Part shown: positions 38,431-50,101 of the stretch, in pieces | Numbering within the stretch: position 1 is the stretch's first letter | Layout of the letters: each line of letters begins with the position of its first letter | Assembly (NCBI GenBank): GCA_051294375.1 | Contig: CM119264.1 | Span: 25,697,086 to 25,761,085 of the forward strand | DNA: 64,000 bases | Direction of reading: 5' to 3' | From: Paraspadella gotoi | Lineage: Eukaryota > Chaetognatha | Program-made: the position numbers and the translations under genes | Notes under the pieces: model-generated | Databases searched by the model: none | Told to the model about the DNA's origin: nothing | The model's input: the letters and a program-made list of their open reading frames with translations, nothing else

Positions 38431-38976
38431 AAACTTAAAGAGAGAGCTAAACGATCGACGGGACAAACAAAAACCCCGGTCCGACGCTCGAACCCCGCGA
38501 ACGACCGACCGAAAACAGCGGACTGCCCGACGGTGACCCAGATTACAAAACAAGCGACATCGAAAACGGAAGAATATCCGTAAAAACAAAAGACGGCGGA
38601 GGAGAGGGAGACGAGGACGAAGACGACGACGACGATACGACTGACGACGGCGGTCATCTAAAAAAAGGCATCTTTTTGAAAACTGGATGGATAATAAAGA
38701 GAGAGAGATAAAAGAAAGAGATAAGAATAGATAGATAGAATAGATAATTGTACATGGACCTAGGTACCTTCATGCAAAGAAAGGACCCTATAAGGTACAC
38801 AGTGGGATCGCGTTTTCATTAAAATTTCATTAAAAGGTTTTACAGCGAAAAAAGTCTAACAATCAATAATCTGCTAAAGTCCATACTAATCATAAGTTTA
38901 GTACTCAATTAGCAAAAAAGGAATTGTGCCTTAATAACCATACGAGCTACGCAACCAATGATTCATATTTAAAATA

Positions 38977-38979
<3 letters not shown>

Positions 38980-39069
<90 letters not shown>
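38980..39069. repeat. (GA)n microsatellite
   Basis: GA tract with a CAGA break near 39040. The 204-N gap in the third copy (42266-42469) covers this position. Confidence 0.93.
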
Positions 39070-40508
39070 ATGAACGATGAATAGAAAAACCCTACCAGAA
39101 TAATTCAGGGAAAAAAATGAGTCAGGTGACATACGACAGGCGAAGAAACATGTTAAAGTCAACGCCCAAAGTTGACAGCGAAGACGAACTAGGCGAGATG
39201 ACAGGCGGAGTGAGAGCACATGACGTCCGGTAAGACGAGAATTGAAAAAATTCAGGAAAGGAAGATGATGCGAAAGTTGAACAGAGAAGAGAAGAGACCA
39301 GGGGCGACATGAAAATCAATTAAAAGAAATTCAATGAAACGAAATAGTTAATGTTTAGAGTTTACAAAGAAATATTGATTAGAAAAATATAGAAAAAAAG
39401 AAAGGAAGTTAAGAAAAGATAGACGAGATGACGACAATTTTTAAACGGATGTCGAATAAGACGGACAATACGTGCCTAGTGTGAAGTCTGCGGACGGCGG
39501 CAAAAACGGCGCGCGGCGTCAGCGGCCGGCGGGCATCAGCTCGGCGGCTGAGGCTGAGTTCGTACCTTAAAATGGAGGAATAAATCCTCTCTTTTGTCTT
39601 CTCTTTCCGGCGATAATTAATATACGAACGAAGATCCATTACGAGTTGCCGTCTGCGGGAGGCCTAGGAACAACGACGAGACGCACAACGACGACGATTC
39701 ATCGGTTTTGCTCTTATTGTTCTTTAAAAGAGCGCTGAACAGCTCATAAAAAAAAGAGGAAACTCCTTTAATAAACGAATAGAAGCCAACAGTATGGCCC
39801 GGGAGAATCAGCGTCAGCGAGTGGGGGAGAGACTGTTGGGGGATGCCAATTGGATGGGAAGCAGATGGGCAAGCTGAATGGCGACGCGTTGGTCTGGGTC
39901 ATCAAGAAAAATCAACTGAAGATTGGAGACGCCGTCTTGTGAAGAATCGAATCACAAGAAGGTTTTGTCACATTTTAACCAAGAAACGACGACGGACTCC
40001 AGCATGAATTCATCCTTCACGACAAAGTTTAAAAATTTGGAAATCTTTTTGAGCGGGTCCCTCTCACCGGGACATGTCACCGACGATCATCTACGGGGGC
40101 CCGAACCCTCGTTTCAGAGTCCGAATTGCTCATTCCTCAAGTGCCCGATTGCTCGTTTCGGGGCCATTAAGACTCTGCGCGCTGGAATCGGGGAGGCGAC
40201 GGAAAAAATGGATTTCAGACTCTCATCATATTTTACTCTGGAAGGAAATGAGACAGATGGCGAGATGAGGGAGAAAATGGCGGAAATGGAGAAGAATGGC
40301 GAAATGGAGAAGATGGCAAAATGAAAGAACTCATCAAGACGGGGAATGGCACTTGAAGGTGGGCTAACCTGGAAAGTCCTAAAATAATTGGTTGGGGAGA
40401 AGGAGCGGCTACCACCGGCGCAAACGAAATTCGCTATGGTATACGCACAACATCATTTGTAACTCGAAAAGGGAAGTTTGCTTTGGGCCCATTTTTCTGT
40501 GGTTTTAA

Positions 40509-40606
40509 TCTCTCTCTCTCCTCTCTCTTCCTCTCTCTCTCTTCTCCTCTCTCTCTCCCTCTCTCTCTCTCTTTCTCTCTCTCTCTCCTCTCTCTCTCAA
40601 TTTCTC
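40509..40606. repeat. Interrupted (CT)n tract
   Basis: CT runs with CCT breaks, the middle version of a tract present three times (29107, 40509, 43773). Confidence 0.93.
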
Positions 40607-42124
40607 TTTTTGGCCTTTCATTCTCTCATTACTTTTCCCCCTCCCACTCGCACTTCCGCCCTCTTCATCTTTCGCTGTTGGGTTGAGGAAAAAGCAATTT
40701 TGTCACCGATCTTTTCCCTCTTATCATCTTCTTTCCTCTCCTCCATCTTCCTCCTCCTCCTCCGTCTTCTCCTTTTCTAACTTTTTTTTTCTTTCTTACT
40801 TTCCTCCCTTTTTGTCCTCTCTGCTATTTTTAATTTTTTCTTATTTATCCCCATTTTATGAAGGTATGATAAATTTCCGGTTTTTTCCCTTTTTTTCTTA
40901 CCTTTAATATTCTCGTCATAATGAACCTTCTTTTTTTTCTTATAATATGATTAACTCGTTTAAATTTTTCGAAAGAGCTGTTTTTTCTAAATTAATCAAT
41001 TCAAAGTTGGAGTTAAATTTCTCTTTCGATTAATAAATATAATCAAAAAAGATTAGAAAGTGTTTTTTAACAATTCAAAAATCTAATGCCAAAAACGATA
41101 CAACGACATAACAAGAATAAATGGCCAAAAAGTTTAACATTTATAACTAAAAGCTATAAACGACCTCATTTAAAATCACGACATTAAAAAAAAAAAAAAC
41201 ACCCAATCTTATTTTTCCCTTTTTCTTTTCCTTTCTCCTTAATCTTCGATCTTTTATTAGTCTCATTAGTTTTTCCTCAACTTTTGTTACATCAAACATT
41301 GCAAATGGTCTTTTGGATTTGGAAAGGAAGTTGGAGAAACAATTTTCTCTCCAGTTCCTTCCTTTCTTTACGTCTATTTGTCGAGATCCCATTTTGAATA
41401 AGGAAAGAAAAATGTTGGGGTTTGAAAAGAAAAAGGAAAGAGGAGATTTAAGGAGGAAGGGGAGGAAGAAAGGGAGGAGATGAGGAGGTACTGTAGGAGG
41501 AATGAGAGGAGGAAGAGGAGAGGAGGAGGAACGGGAGGAGGATGGGAAGGAAAAAGAGAAGAAAGATGAAGGAGAAAGAAGAAAAATGAGGAGGAAGGGG
41601 AGGAGATGAAGAAGCTAAGGGGAGGAGAAAGAGAAGTAAGTATGGAGGAAGGAAGAGGAGAAGAATGGAGTGGAGATAAAAATGGAATGAAATGAAGGAA
41701 AAGTCAAAACGAGATTTTTGTATGATAATTTCGTTTATTGCCGTCGTTTCTTATGGCTTCGCGTCCTCAGTTTTTTATTTCTTTTCTCTTCTTGTTTATC
41801 TCCTCCGTTTCTGTCACGAATGGTTCGAGCGGTGATCGCCTCACATCTGGTTTCTCTTTTTGTTTCTTCGTTCTTTTTTTGAGAAGTCTTCCAGTGACTT
41901 TCTTTCTTTATCTTCTTTTTCTTTCTTCTTTCTTTTCTTATTTTTCTTTCTTTCTTTCTTTCTTTCTTTCTTTCCTTTCTTTCTTCTTTCTTTCCTTTCA
42001 TTTTTCTTTCTTCTTTCTTTCTGTCTTCTTTTTCTTCTTCTTTTTTCTTTTTCTTCTTTTTTCTTTTCTTTTTTTTTTATTTGTATCTCTTTCTTTTTTT
42101 TTTTTTTCTTTTCTTTTTTTCCTG

Positions 42125-42149
42125 NNNNNNNNNNNNNNNNNNNNNNNNN
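42125..42149. other. Assembly gap of 25 N between overlapping copies
   Basis: The sequence to the right of the gap (42150 onward) restarts what was already read from 38528. The sequence just left of it (41740-42124) reappears at 44910-45170. The gap therefore separates two overlapping versions of one stretch. Confidence 0.85.
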
Positions 42150-43041
42150 CGACGGTGGACCCCGTTACAAACAAAGCGACATCGAACGGAAGAATTCGTA
42201 AACAAAAGACGGCGGAGGAGAGGGACGACGAGGACGAAGACGACGACGACGATAACGACGACGACNNNNNNNNNNNNNNNNNNNNNNNNNNNNNNNNNNN
42301 NNNNNNNNNNNNNNNNNNNNNNNNNNNNNNNNNNNNNNNNNNNNNNNNNNNNNNNNNNNNNNNNNNNNNNNNNNNNNNNNNNNNNNNNNNNNNNNNNNNN
42401 NNNNNNNNNNNNNNNNNNNNNNNNNNNNNNNNNNNNNNNNNNNNNNNNNNNNNNNNNNNNNNNNNNNNNATGCGAAGTTGACAGAGAGAGAGAAGAGACA
42501 GGGGCGACAAGAAAATCAATTAAAGAAATTCATGAGCGAAATAGTTAATGTTTAGAGTTACAAAGAAATATTGATANNNNNNNNNNNNNNNNNNNNNNNN
42601 NNNNNNNNNNNNNNNNNNNNNNNNNNNNNNNNNNNNNNNNNNNNNNNNNNNNNNNNNNNNNNNNNNNNNNNNNNNNNNNNNNNNNNNNNNNNNNNNNNNN
42701 NNNNNNNNNNNNNNNNNNNNNNNNNNNNNNNNNNNNNNNNNNNNNNACAATTTTAACGGATGTCGATAGACGGACAATACGTGCCTCGTGGTGAAGTCTG
42801 CGACGGCGGCGACGGCGGCGACGGCGTCAGCGGCGGCGGCATCAGCTCGGCGGCTGCGGCTGAGTTCGTCCTTAAAATGGAGGAATAATCCTCTCTTTTG
42901 TCTTCTCTTTCCGGCGATAATTAATATACGACGAAGATCCATTACGAGTTGCCGTCTGGCGGGGGCCTAGGACAACGACGACGACCACAACGACGACGAT
43001 TCATCCTTTGCTCTTTTGTTCTTTAAAAGGCGCTGAATAGC

Positions 43042-43049
43042 TATAAAAA
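43042..43049 (+). promoter_or_regulatory. TATA-like element
   Basis: TATAAAAA preceded by a GC-rich, CpG-rich zone (42800-43000) and followed by mixed-complexity sequence. The corresponding site in the first copy, near 28317, is CTATAAAAAG. In the second copy, near 39746, it is broken by an inserted C. No initiator or transcript evidence, so tentative. Confidence 0.2.
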
Positions 43050-43250
43050 AAAGAGGAAACTCCTTTAATAACGATAGAAGCCAACAGATGGCCCGGGAGA
43101 ATCAGCGTCAGCGAGTGGGGGAGAGACTGTTGGGGGATGTCAATGGATGGGAAGCAGATGGGCAGCTGATGGCGACCGTTGGTCTCGGTCATCAGAAAAA
43201 TCCACCGAGATTGGCGAGGCCGTCTTGTGAGATAGAATCACAAGAAGGTT

Positions 43251-43772
43251 TTGTCAAATTTTAACAAGACGACGACGGACTCATGCATGAATTCATCGTT
43301 CACGACAAAGTTTAAATTTTGGAATCTTTTTGACGGGTCCCTCTCACCGGGACATGTCACCGACGATCATCTACGGGGGCCCGAACCCTCGTTTCAGAGT
43401 CGAAATGCTCATTCCCGGGCCCCGATTGCTCGTTTCGGGGCCATTAAGACTCTGCGCGCTGGAATCGGGAGGCGACGGAAAATGGGATTCAGACTCTCAT
43501 CATATTTTACTCTGGAAGGAAATGAGACGAGATGGCGAGATGAGGGAGAAAATGGCGGAATGGAGAAGATGGCAAAATGGAGAAGATGGCAAAATGAAGA
43601 AATCATCAGACGGAGAAATGGCACTGAAGGTGGGCTAACCTGGAAAGTCCTAAAATATTGGTTGGGAGAAGGGCGGCTACCACCGGCGCAAACGAAATTC
43701 GCTATGGATACCACAACATCATTTGTAACTCGCAAGGGGAAGTTTGCTTTGCCCGTTTTTCTGTGGTTTAAT

Positions 43773-43839
<67 letters not shown>

Positions 43840-43922
43840 CTCTTTTTGCCTTTCATTCTCTCATTACTTTCCCCTCCCACTCGCCCCTTCCCCGCCCTCT
43901 TCATCTTTCGCTGTTGGGTTGA
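43251..43922 (+). CDS. Unassigned 223-residue reading frame, probably spurious
   Basis: The longest plus-strand frame in the cleanest copy of block B that is not wholly repeat-derived. Residues 1-165 are of mixed composition with no motif I recognise. Residues from about 175 are Ser-Leu translated from the CT tract. Within it a phrase GGGCCCGA...CTCGTTTC occurs twice (43377-43395 and 43417-43436). The equivalent regions at 28405-29000 and 39923-40400 do not keep the frame, but those copies are noisy, so this is not decisive. I regard a real gene as unlikely. Confidence 0.12.
43773..43834. repeat. (CT)n microsatellite
   Basis: Clean CT run with one GCT break near its start, the purest version of the tract repeated at 29107 and 40509. 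Confidence 0.95.
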
Positions 43923-44589
43923 GGAAAAAGCAATTTTGGTCACCGATCTTTTTCTTCTTATCTTCTTCTTCCTTCTCCTCCTCTTCCTCCTCCTCCTCCT
44001 TCTCCTTTACCTACTTTTTTTTTACTTTCTTACTTTCCTCCCCTTTTTTGTCCGTCTCTGCTATTTTTTATTTTTTCTTATTTATCCCCATTTTATGAGG
44101 TATGATAAATTTCCGGTTTTTTTCCCTTTTTCTTACCTTTAATATTTCTCGTCATAATGAACTTTTTTTTTCTTATAATATGATTAACTCGTTTAAATTT
44201 TCGAAGAGTTGTTTTTCTAGTTAATCACTTCAGGTTGTGAGGTAATTTCTCTTTCGATTATAAATATAATCAAAGAAGATTAGAAAGTGTTTTTAACAAT
44301 TCAAAAATCTAATCCAAAACGATACAACGACATAACAAGAATAAATGCCAAAAAGTTTAACATTTATAACCTAAAACCTATAAACGACCTCATTAAAATC
44401 ACGACATTAAAAAAAAAAACCACCCAATCTTATTTTCCCTTTTCTTTTCCTTTCTCCTTATCTTCGATCTTTATTAGTCTCATTAGTTTCCTCAACTTTG
44501 TTACATCAACTTCGCAAATGGTCTTTGGATTTGGAAAGAGTTGAGACAATTTTCTCTCCAATTTCCTTCCTTTCTTTCCGTCTTTTGTC

Positions 44590-45065
44590 GAGATCCCATT
44601 TTGATAAGGAAAGAAAAATGTTGGGGTTAGAAAAGGAAAAAAAGGAAAGAGGAGATTTAAGGAGGAAGGGGAGGAAGAAAGGGAGGAGATGAGGAGGTAA
44701 TGTAAGAGGAATGAGAGGAGGAACGGGAGGAAAAAGAGAAGAAGATGAGGAGAAAGAAGAAAAAATGAAGAGGAAGGGGAGGAGATGAAGAAGCAGGGGA
44801 GGAGAAAGAGAAGAAGTATTGAAGGAGGAAGAGGAGAAGAAGGAGTGGAGATAAAAATGGAATGAAATGAAGGAAAAGTCAAAACGAGATTTGTATGAAA
44901 TAATTTCGTTTATTGCCGTCGTTTCTATGGCTTCGCGTCTCAGTTTTATTTCTTTTCTCTTCTTGTTTTATCTCTCCGTTTCTGTCACGAATGGTTCGAG
45001 CGGTGATCGCTCTCCATCTGGTTTCTCTTTTGTTTCTTCGTTCTTTTTTTAGAGTCTTCCAGTGA

Positions 45066-45144
<79 letters not shown>

Positions 45145-45480
45145 TATTTCTTTCTTTCTTTCTCTCTCGTTTCTCACTTGTCCGCCAGAGGTCACGCCTT
45201 GTCCAAATAATCGGCTCAACGGATTTGACAGTCAAGATCGACGATTGCATCAAACTTGTTGTCGCTTCTGTTTTCTTCGCTTGACTCTTATCGTATCTGC
45301 TCATCTCTTCTCTTCTCTTTTCTTTTCTTTTCTTTTCTTTTCTTTTCTTTTCTTTTCTTTTCTTTTCTTTTCTTTTCTTTTCTTTTCTTTTCTTCTCTTC
45401 TCTTCTCTTGTCTTCTCTTCTCATTTCTACTCTTCTCTTTTCTTTTTTCCTCTTCTCTTCTCTTTTTTTCATTTATTTTA
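44590..45480. other. Polypurine then polypyrimidine switch
   Basis: The plus strand is nearly all purine at 44610-44880. About 180 bases of mixed sequence follow, then nearly all pyrimidine at 45050-45480. The second part includes (CTTT)n at 45066-45163 and (CTTTT)n at 45314-45392. Mirror-symmetric homopurine tracts of this kind can form intramolecular triplexes, and the opposite polarities could pair with each other. Confidence 0.75.
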
Positions 45481-46494
45481 TAATTATTAACCTTTCAGTT
45501 TTTACTCTTTTATTTCCACGCCAATAAATGGTAACGATTATTATTTTTGTTCGATTTAAGAAAATATTTCTCTTGGGGTCAAATCGATGACAAGAAAAAG
45601 GACGTTTTCAAATTTGTTATCATTTTTTTTCTCTTCTTTTTTTTTTTCCTTTTCTTTTCTTCTTTCTTTCTCTTTTCTCCTCTCTTCTTTATTTGACCTC
45701 TAAAAAGCGTCAACTCGAACAACCACTACCACAACAACAACGATGTTTTCCTTCCTCAGCCTTCGCATTGTTTTTTACTCATTTTCCCGCGAGATTTAAC
45801 CCGTTCGTCTTTTTCTCCCGCTTCCTCTTTTTCCTTCAACGGCCTCTGCCTCTTCTTCTCCTCNNNNNNNNNNNNNNNNNNNNNNNNNNNNNNNNNNNNN
45901 NNNNNNNNNNNNNNNNNNNNNNNNNNNNNNNNNNNNNNNNNNNNNNNNNNNNNNNNNNNNNNNNNNNNNNNNNNNNNNNNNNNNNNNNNNNNNNNNNNNN
46001 NNNNNNNNNNNNNNNNNNNNNNNNNNCTCGCTCAGTCTTCTTTTTCGTCGCGAGTCGACTGCTTTCAACCGCCTTTTCCTTTCTTTCCTTTCTTTCTTCT
46101 TTCCTTTTCCTTCTTAGCTTTTCTATCCTCCCTTGACTTTGCCCCTTATCAGACCCTTTTCTTTCAAAAACTAACCCTCGTTCCATCAACTGTTCTTGTT
46201 TAATTTCTCCCAATGTATACTTTTCTCTAACGCCATCCTTTTACATATATAAATCTTTCATAAAACAACTTTTTAGCTTCCTTCCTTCTTTCTCCTCTTT
46301 CTTCAGTCTTTTTCTCTACCCTTCGCTCCTTTATACCCACCTTCTTTATTTTCTACCTTCTTTCCTTCCTTTCCTTTTTCTCTTTCTTCCTTCCTTTCCT
46401 TTTTTCCAAACTTTCCTCCTTCCCGGGCCTTTACGTCTTCCTCCAATCCTTCCTTTTCCTTTACCTTGTTATCTTTTTTTTTTTAATTACATTC
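45481..46494. other. Pyrimidine-rich single-copy stretch with a gap
   Basis: CTTTCC-rich plus strand, interrupted by 163 N at 45864-46026 and ending at a 251-N gap (46495-46745). No gene seen. The Phe/Leu/Ser-rich frames follow composition. Confidence 0.6.
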
Positions 46495-46745
46495 NNNNNN
46501 NNNNNNNNNNNNNNNNNNNNNNNNNNNNNNNNNNNNNNNNNNNNNNNNNNNNNNNNNNNNNNNNNNNNNNNNNNNNNNNNNNNNNNNNNNNNNNNNNNNN
46601 NNNNNNNNNNNNNNNNNNNNNNNNNNNNNNNNNNNNNNNNNNNNNNNNNNNNNNNNNNNNNNNNNNNNNNNNNNNNNNNNNNNNNNNNNNNNNNNNNNNN
46701 NNNNNNNNNNNNNNNNNNNNNNNNNNNNNNNNNNNNNNNNNNNNN

Positions 46746-47046
46746 GGGAGAGAAAGGCAAGATACATAGTAGGATAAGTTTAGTCATAAGGGGAAAAGAG
46801 TTTCTATATAACACAAAGGATTAGAAAGAGAAAGTTAAAACGGGATCTCGTAGAAAATGACGAATGTTCATCAGTGCAAGAGGCCAGTGAAACCTTTTGA
46901 ATAAAAATGCAATGGGGCTGATGGAAGATCGAAAAAGATGCGAGAAGTTGTGGAAAGAGTTGAAGGTTGTAGAGAAGGTCGGACCTGAGCTGAAAATAGT
47001 TGAGGGTCCGTGTTTGAGATGGGTTGTTTAAGGGTGCTGCATACGA
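46746..47046. other. Mixed single-copy stretch
   Basis: About 300 bases of ordinary mixed sequence, slightly purine-rich, without a recognisable feature. Confidence 0.5.
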
Positions 47047-47049
47047 ATG

Positions 47050-47290
47050 AAATATCGAAATGGAATGAATGAATGTAAAATTAATAAATGAATAAATAAA
47101 TGAATGAAGGAAAGAATAATTGACTGTATGAATAAATTAATAAATGAGTGAATGAATGAATGAATGAAAGAATGAAAGAATGAAAGAATGAATGCATGAA
47201 TAAATGAATACATGAATAAATAAATAAATTAATGAAAGAATGAATTAATTAATTTAGGAATGAATGAATGAGTGAATGAATGAACGAATG
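47050..47290. repeat. Imperfect (AATG)n tetranucleotide repeat
   Basis: AATG/GAAT units with AAAT, AAAG and AATT variants over about 240 bases. The minus-strand frame of 61 codons with Phe-Ile-His-Ser repeats is its translation. Confidence 0.9.
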
Positions 47291-48105
47291 TGCGCTTGAA
47301 AAAAATGTCAAAATAGGAGTGGGGTATGATACAGAAACTTTCAAATAATGCCTTTATTAATGGCAGTGAGTGCAAGATGATCTTAACTTAACAAGGTAAT
47401 GAATGAGCTAAAGCAACATTAAATAAAACGCGGATGGAAGAGAGAAAATAAGGTTTGTGGTCGGAGAAAAGAACCCAGGAAATCTCGTGGTCGAAGAAAG
47501 AGCNNNNNNNNNNNNNNNNNNNNNNNNNNNNNNNNNNNNNNNNNNNNNNNNNNNNNNNNNNNNNNNNNNNNNNNNNNNNNNNNNNNNNNNNNNNNNNNNN
47601 NNNNNNNNNNNNNNNNNNNNNNNNNNNNNNNNNNNNNNNNNNNNNNNNNNNNNNNNNNNNNNNNNNGTGAGTGAGACTTGGGGGTAATAAAACCGAAGGC
47701 TCATCCACGAGTCGAACGCGGTCGGGGGGGAATGATTTTCTGAAAAGGGATGACGGGAGAGAAAGAGGGAGAGGTCCAAAGTGGGGCTGAACCCCATGGG
47801 CCAATGGAGGGCGCTGATATATCAAAGAGGAGAAGGGGAAGTAAGGAAGGAGGGTGGTCGGTCTTCTAAATCAATGGAACGGAGTGGAGTTGAATGTAAA
47901 TTGCTCTCTTTTTTTCTGGCGGAACTTTTTTTCTTTTTCCTCTCGTTTGCATGCGCCGCTTCTTTATTTCCCCCTAAATGCACCCAAGTTTCTTTTTTTC
48001 TTAGGCGAACTTTTTCTTTTTTCTCCTTGCTTGCGCTTCTATTCCTAAGTTTATTTCTTTTTATATTTTTTCCCCTTACGCGCACGCCAGACTCCGGTGG
48101 GGGTT
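47291..48105. other. Mixed single-copy stretch with a 163-N gap
   Basis: Includes N at 47504-47666. A 148-codon plus-strand frame at 47781-48227 starts in mixed sequence and ends in the CT tract. It shows no known motif and I do not call it a gene. Confidence 0.5.
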
Positions 48106-48109
48106 TTCG

Positions 48110-48135
48110 TCTCTCTCTCTCTCTCTCTCTCTTCT

Positions 48136-48169
<34 letters not shown>

Positions 48170-48200
48170 TCTTTCGCTTCTCTCTCTTCTCTCTCTTTCT
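48110..48200. repeat. (CT)n tract
   Basis: CT runs with TTC interruptions and a short TTTCGC break. Confidence 0.93.
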
Positions 48201-48229
48201 CACCACTTTCTCGCCCACTCACGATGAAG

Positions 48230-49800
48230 CGCCCCCTTTTTTTCTATTAATTAATTTCAAATAAATGGTTTAACGGGATCTCGTCTCTGCTTTTTTTTTT
48301 TTTTTGTGAAACAGGAATATTTTTGAGAGGCGTGGGCGCGACAATAAATTTGAAAAAGAAATTTAGTTTTATGTATTTTATGTATTCCGCTCTGGGGCAT
48401 TGAACGAGGTTCGGAAAGAAGTTTTACTCGTTATGCTGATTGGCTGAGCTTCAAAAGTTCAATTCCCAATCAGCAAGGACTGAAAGCAATTCGTCACAAA
48501 TTTAATGAGTGAAACCAATCACGAATTGCATTTTAAATTCAATTGCTTCCTGGGCTGGTTAAGATTTTTTTTTTACAGTAATTATTCGGTCGCTCAATTA
48601 TTTGGTTCCAATCCGGTTCTTTTCGCTTCCAATGGATAAAGATAATCAATTAAGATGAATCGATATTCCTTTATTCAGTCAAAAAAAGAAAAAAAAATAT
48701 CAATGACGTTCGATAAGTCTCTTTGACCTCTTTTGAATATTCGCCTCTTTGAAAGCCGCGCTTTTTCTCGACTTCAGCCTCGAAACGGTCGCCTCTTTGA
48801 AAGCCTTTTTTCTCTCAATCGGCTGAAATCATCGATTGACCTTTCTCTCTCTCTCATTGGATCCGGCCAATGACCCCGACGATTTAGAGATTCGGTTCGA
48901 CCTCTTGACCTCGACAATCAAAGTTACTCGATGGACATCTGGACATTTGACGCTTTAACGCTTCGCCGTTGACACGACACCGACCACAGAATTACCCCCC
49001 TACCGTCCTCCTACCCAATCCCACAATCTCTCCACTCACCCCTCACCACATCCCCCCACTCATTCGCGCCGCGACCCAGAAAACGTTTCGCCGATAATGG
49101 AATCTTTAGAAAGACCGGCGTCTGATTCGGTTCATTCGGCTGAACTCAGGAATCGAGGTCTGCGTAACGGAGAGACTCGCTTTTTTTTGGTTATATCTTG
49201 AGGATCGGAGAGTCAGATTTGCGCAAATCTGCGTCGAGAACGCGTCGGTCAATTTCTCGATTGGTGTTACATCTTGGCAGGGTTGTTGGGTGGAAGAGAT
49301 GGGTTGGCGGGGAAGAGAGGGGTTTAGCAGGGTGGTGACGTATTAGACATAATGTGCGGTGGAGATTGTGCTGTGGGGTAAAATGGTCATCTTAGTTCTA
49401 ATTTGGTAAAGAGGTAGACAGAAGGAGTAGGCGTAGTTGACAAAACAGAGTAGAGATAGATAACTCAATTGCCACTTAGATTGTTGCGAAAGACATAGTG
49501 CAAACGGAATACCACGTGTGAATGCCAGCTCCGTGAAGCCAATATTTTCAAACCGTGTTGCAGATTTCTGAGGTTGCTAAGTGTTGCTAAGGAAGGATTT
49601 AATGACGAAGCAGTTTTTACACTTGTTGATAAGTGAGGAGGAGAAAGGAAGCTCATAGGGTAAGGAAGGGACAAAAAAAAAAGGAAGAGAGGAATGTGAA
49701 AAAGGAAAAAAGGAAAAAAAGGAACAGGCTTGATAGGGGTCAACAAAATTTTTTCTAGAGTTAAATGTGGCAATGAACAAAAACATTAAAGTGAGGAGAA
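48230..49800. other. Microsatellite-poor, complex single-copy stretch
   Basis: About 1.5 kb of ordinary complexity and the best candidate for unique, correctly assembled sequence. It has two perfect 9-bp hairpin stems (48435-48529), a 17-bp direct repeat TCGCCTCTTTGAAAGCC (48741-48757 and 48789-48805) and a C-rich zone near 48990-49060. No open frame above 60 codons lies between 48230 and 49460. The 102- and 140-codon minus-strand frames at 49465-49999 overlap in different phases and end in triplet repeat. Confidence 0.55.
48435..48529. other. Two adjacent perfect stem-loops
   Basis: GCTGATTGG (48435-48443) pairs with CCAATCAGC (48466-48474) over a 22-base loop. GCAATTCGT (48486-48494) pairs with ACGAATTGC (48521-48529) over a 26-base loop. 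Both stems are perfect and lie 11 bases apart. Each also contains or adjoins a CCAAT or ATTGG word. This may be RNA structure, a paired-site regulatory element, or chance. Confidence 0.5.
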
Positions 49801-49833
49801 AGTCGTAAGAGAACGGCGACAGCGACAGAAGAG

Positions 49834-49892
49834 AAGAAGACGACGACGATGACGAGAACGACGACGACGACGACGACGACGACGACAACGAG
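49834..49892. repeat. ACG triplet repeat
   Basis: GAC/ACG units with ATG and AAC variants, followed 125 bases later by a GA tract. Confidence 0.92.
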
Positions 49893-50016
49893 GTTGTCGC
49901 TGAAACGACTACAACACCACAAACACGTGGAGAAAAAAGGGCATTCTGCGTACGAGAGAAAACGTTCGCCGTTTGGGAGGCGCACGAGGAACGGCCCATT
50001 CAAAACAAGAAGGAGA

Positions 50017-50020
50017 GAGA

Positions 50021-50079
<59 letters not shown>

Positions 50080-50101
50080 GAGGCAGGAGAGAGAGAGAGA
50101 G
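50017..50101. repeat. (GA)n microsatellite
   Basis: GA run with a CGAGGCAG break near 50078, lying just before block C begins. Confidence 0.95.

Larger units (their letters stand above)
33040..42124. repeat. Block B, copy 2
   Basis: Follows 20760-29660 in order, then extends through 41040-42124, which matches 44280-45170. It contains three N-gaps, the GGAAA repeat, the foldback element and the 20-bp minisatellite. From about 38528 onward it duplicates what follows the 25-N gap at 42125. Confidence 0.85.
42150..45170. repeat. Block B end, copy 3 (cleanest)
   Basis: Shorter and less noisy than 38528-42124 and 26957-29660. It carries N-gaps at 42266-42469 and 42577-42746, which the other copies cross with real sequence. 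It holds ACG triplets (42209-42265), a GC-rich GGC/GAC segment (42800-42860), a CT tract (43773-43834) and a polypurine zone (44610-44880). Confidence 0.85.

Noticed and set aside
47050-47290. Telomere-like or centromeric satellite
   Set aside because: The units are an impure AATG tetranucleotide without higher-order structure, and no TTAGG or TTAGGG array is present in the window.
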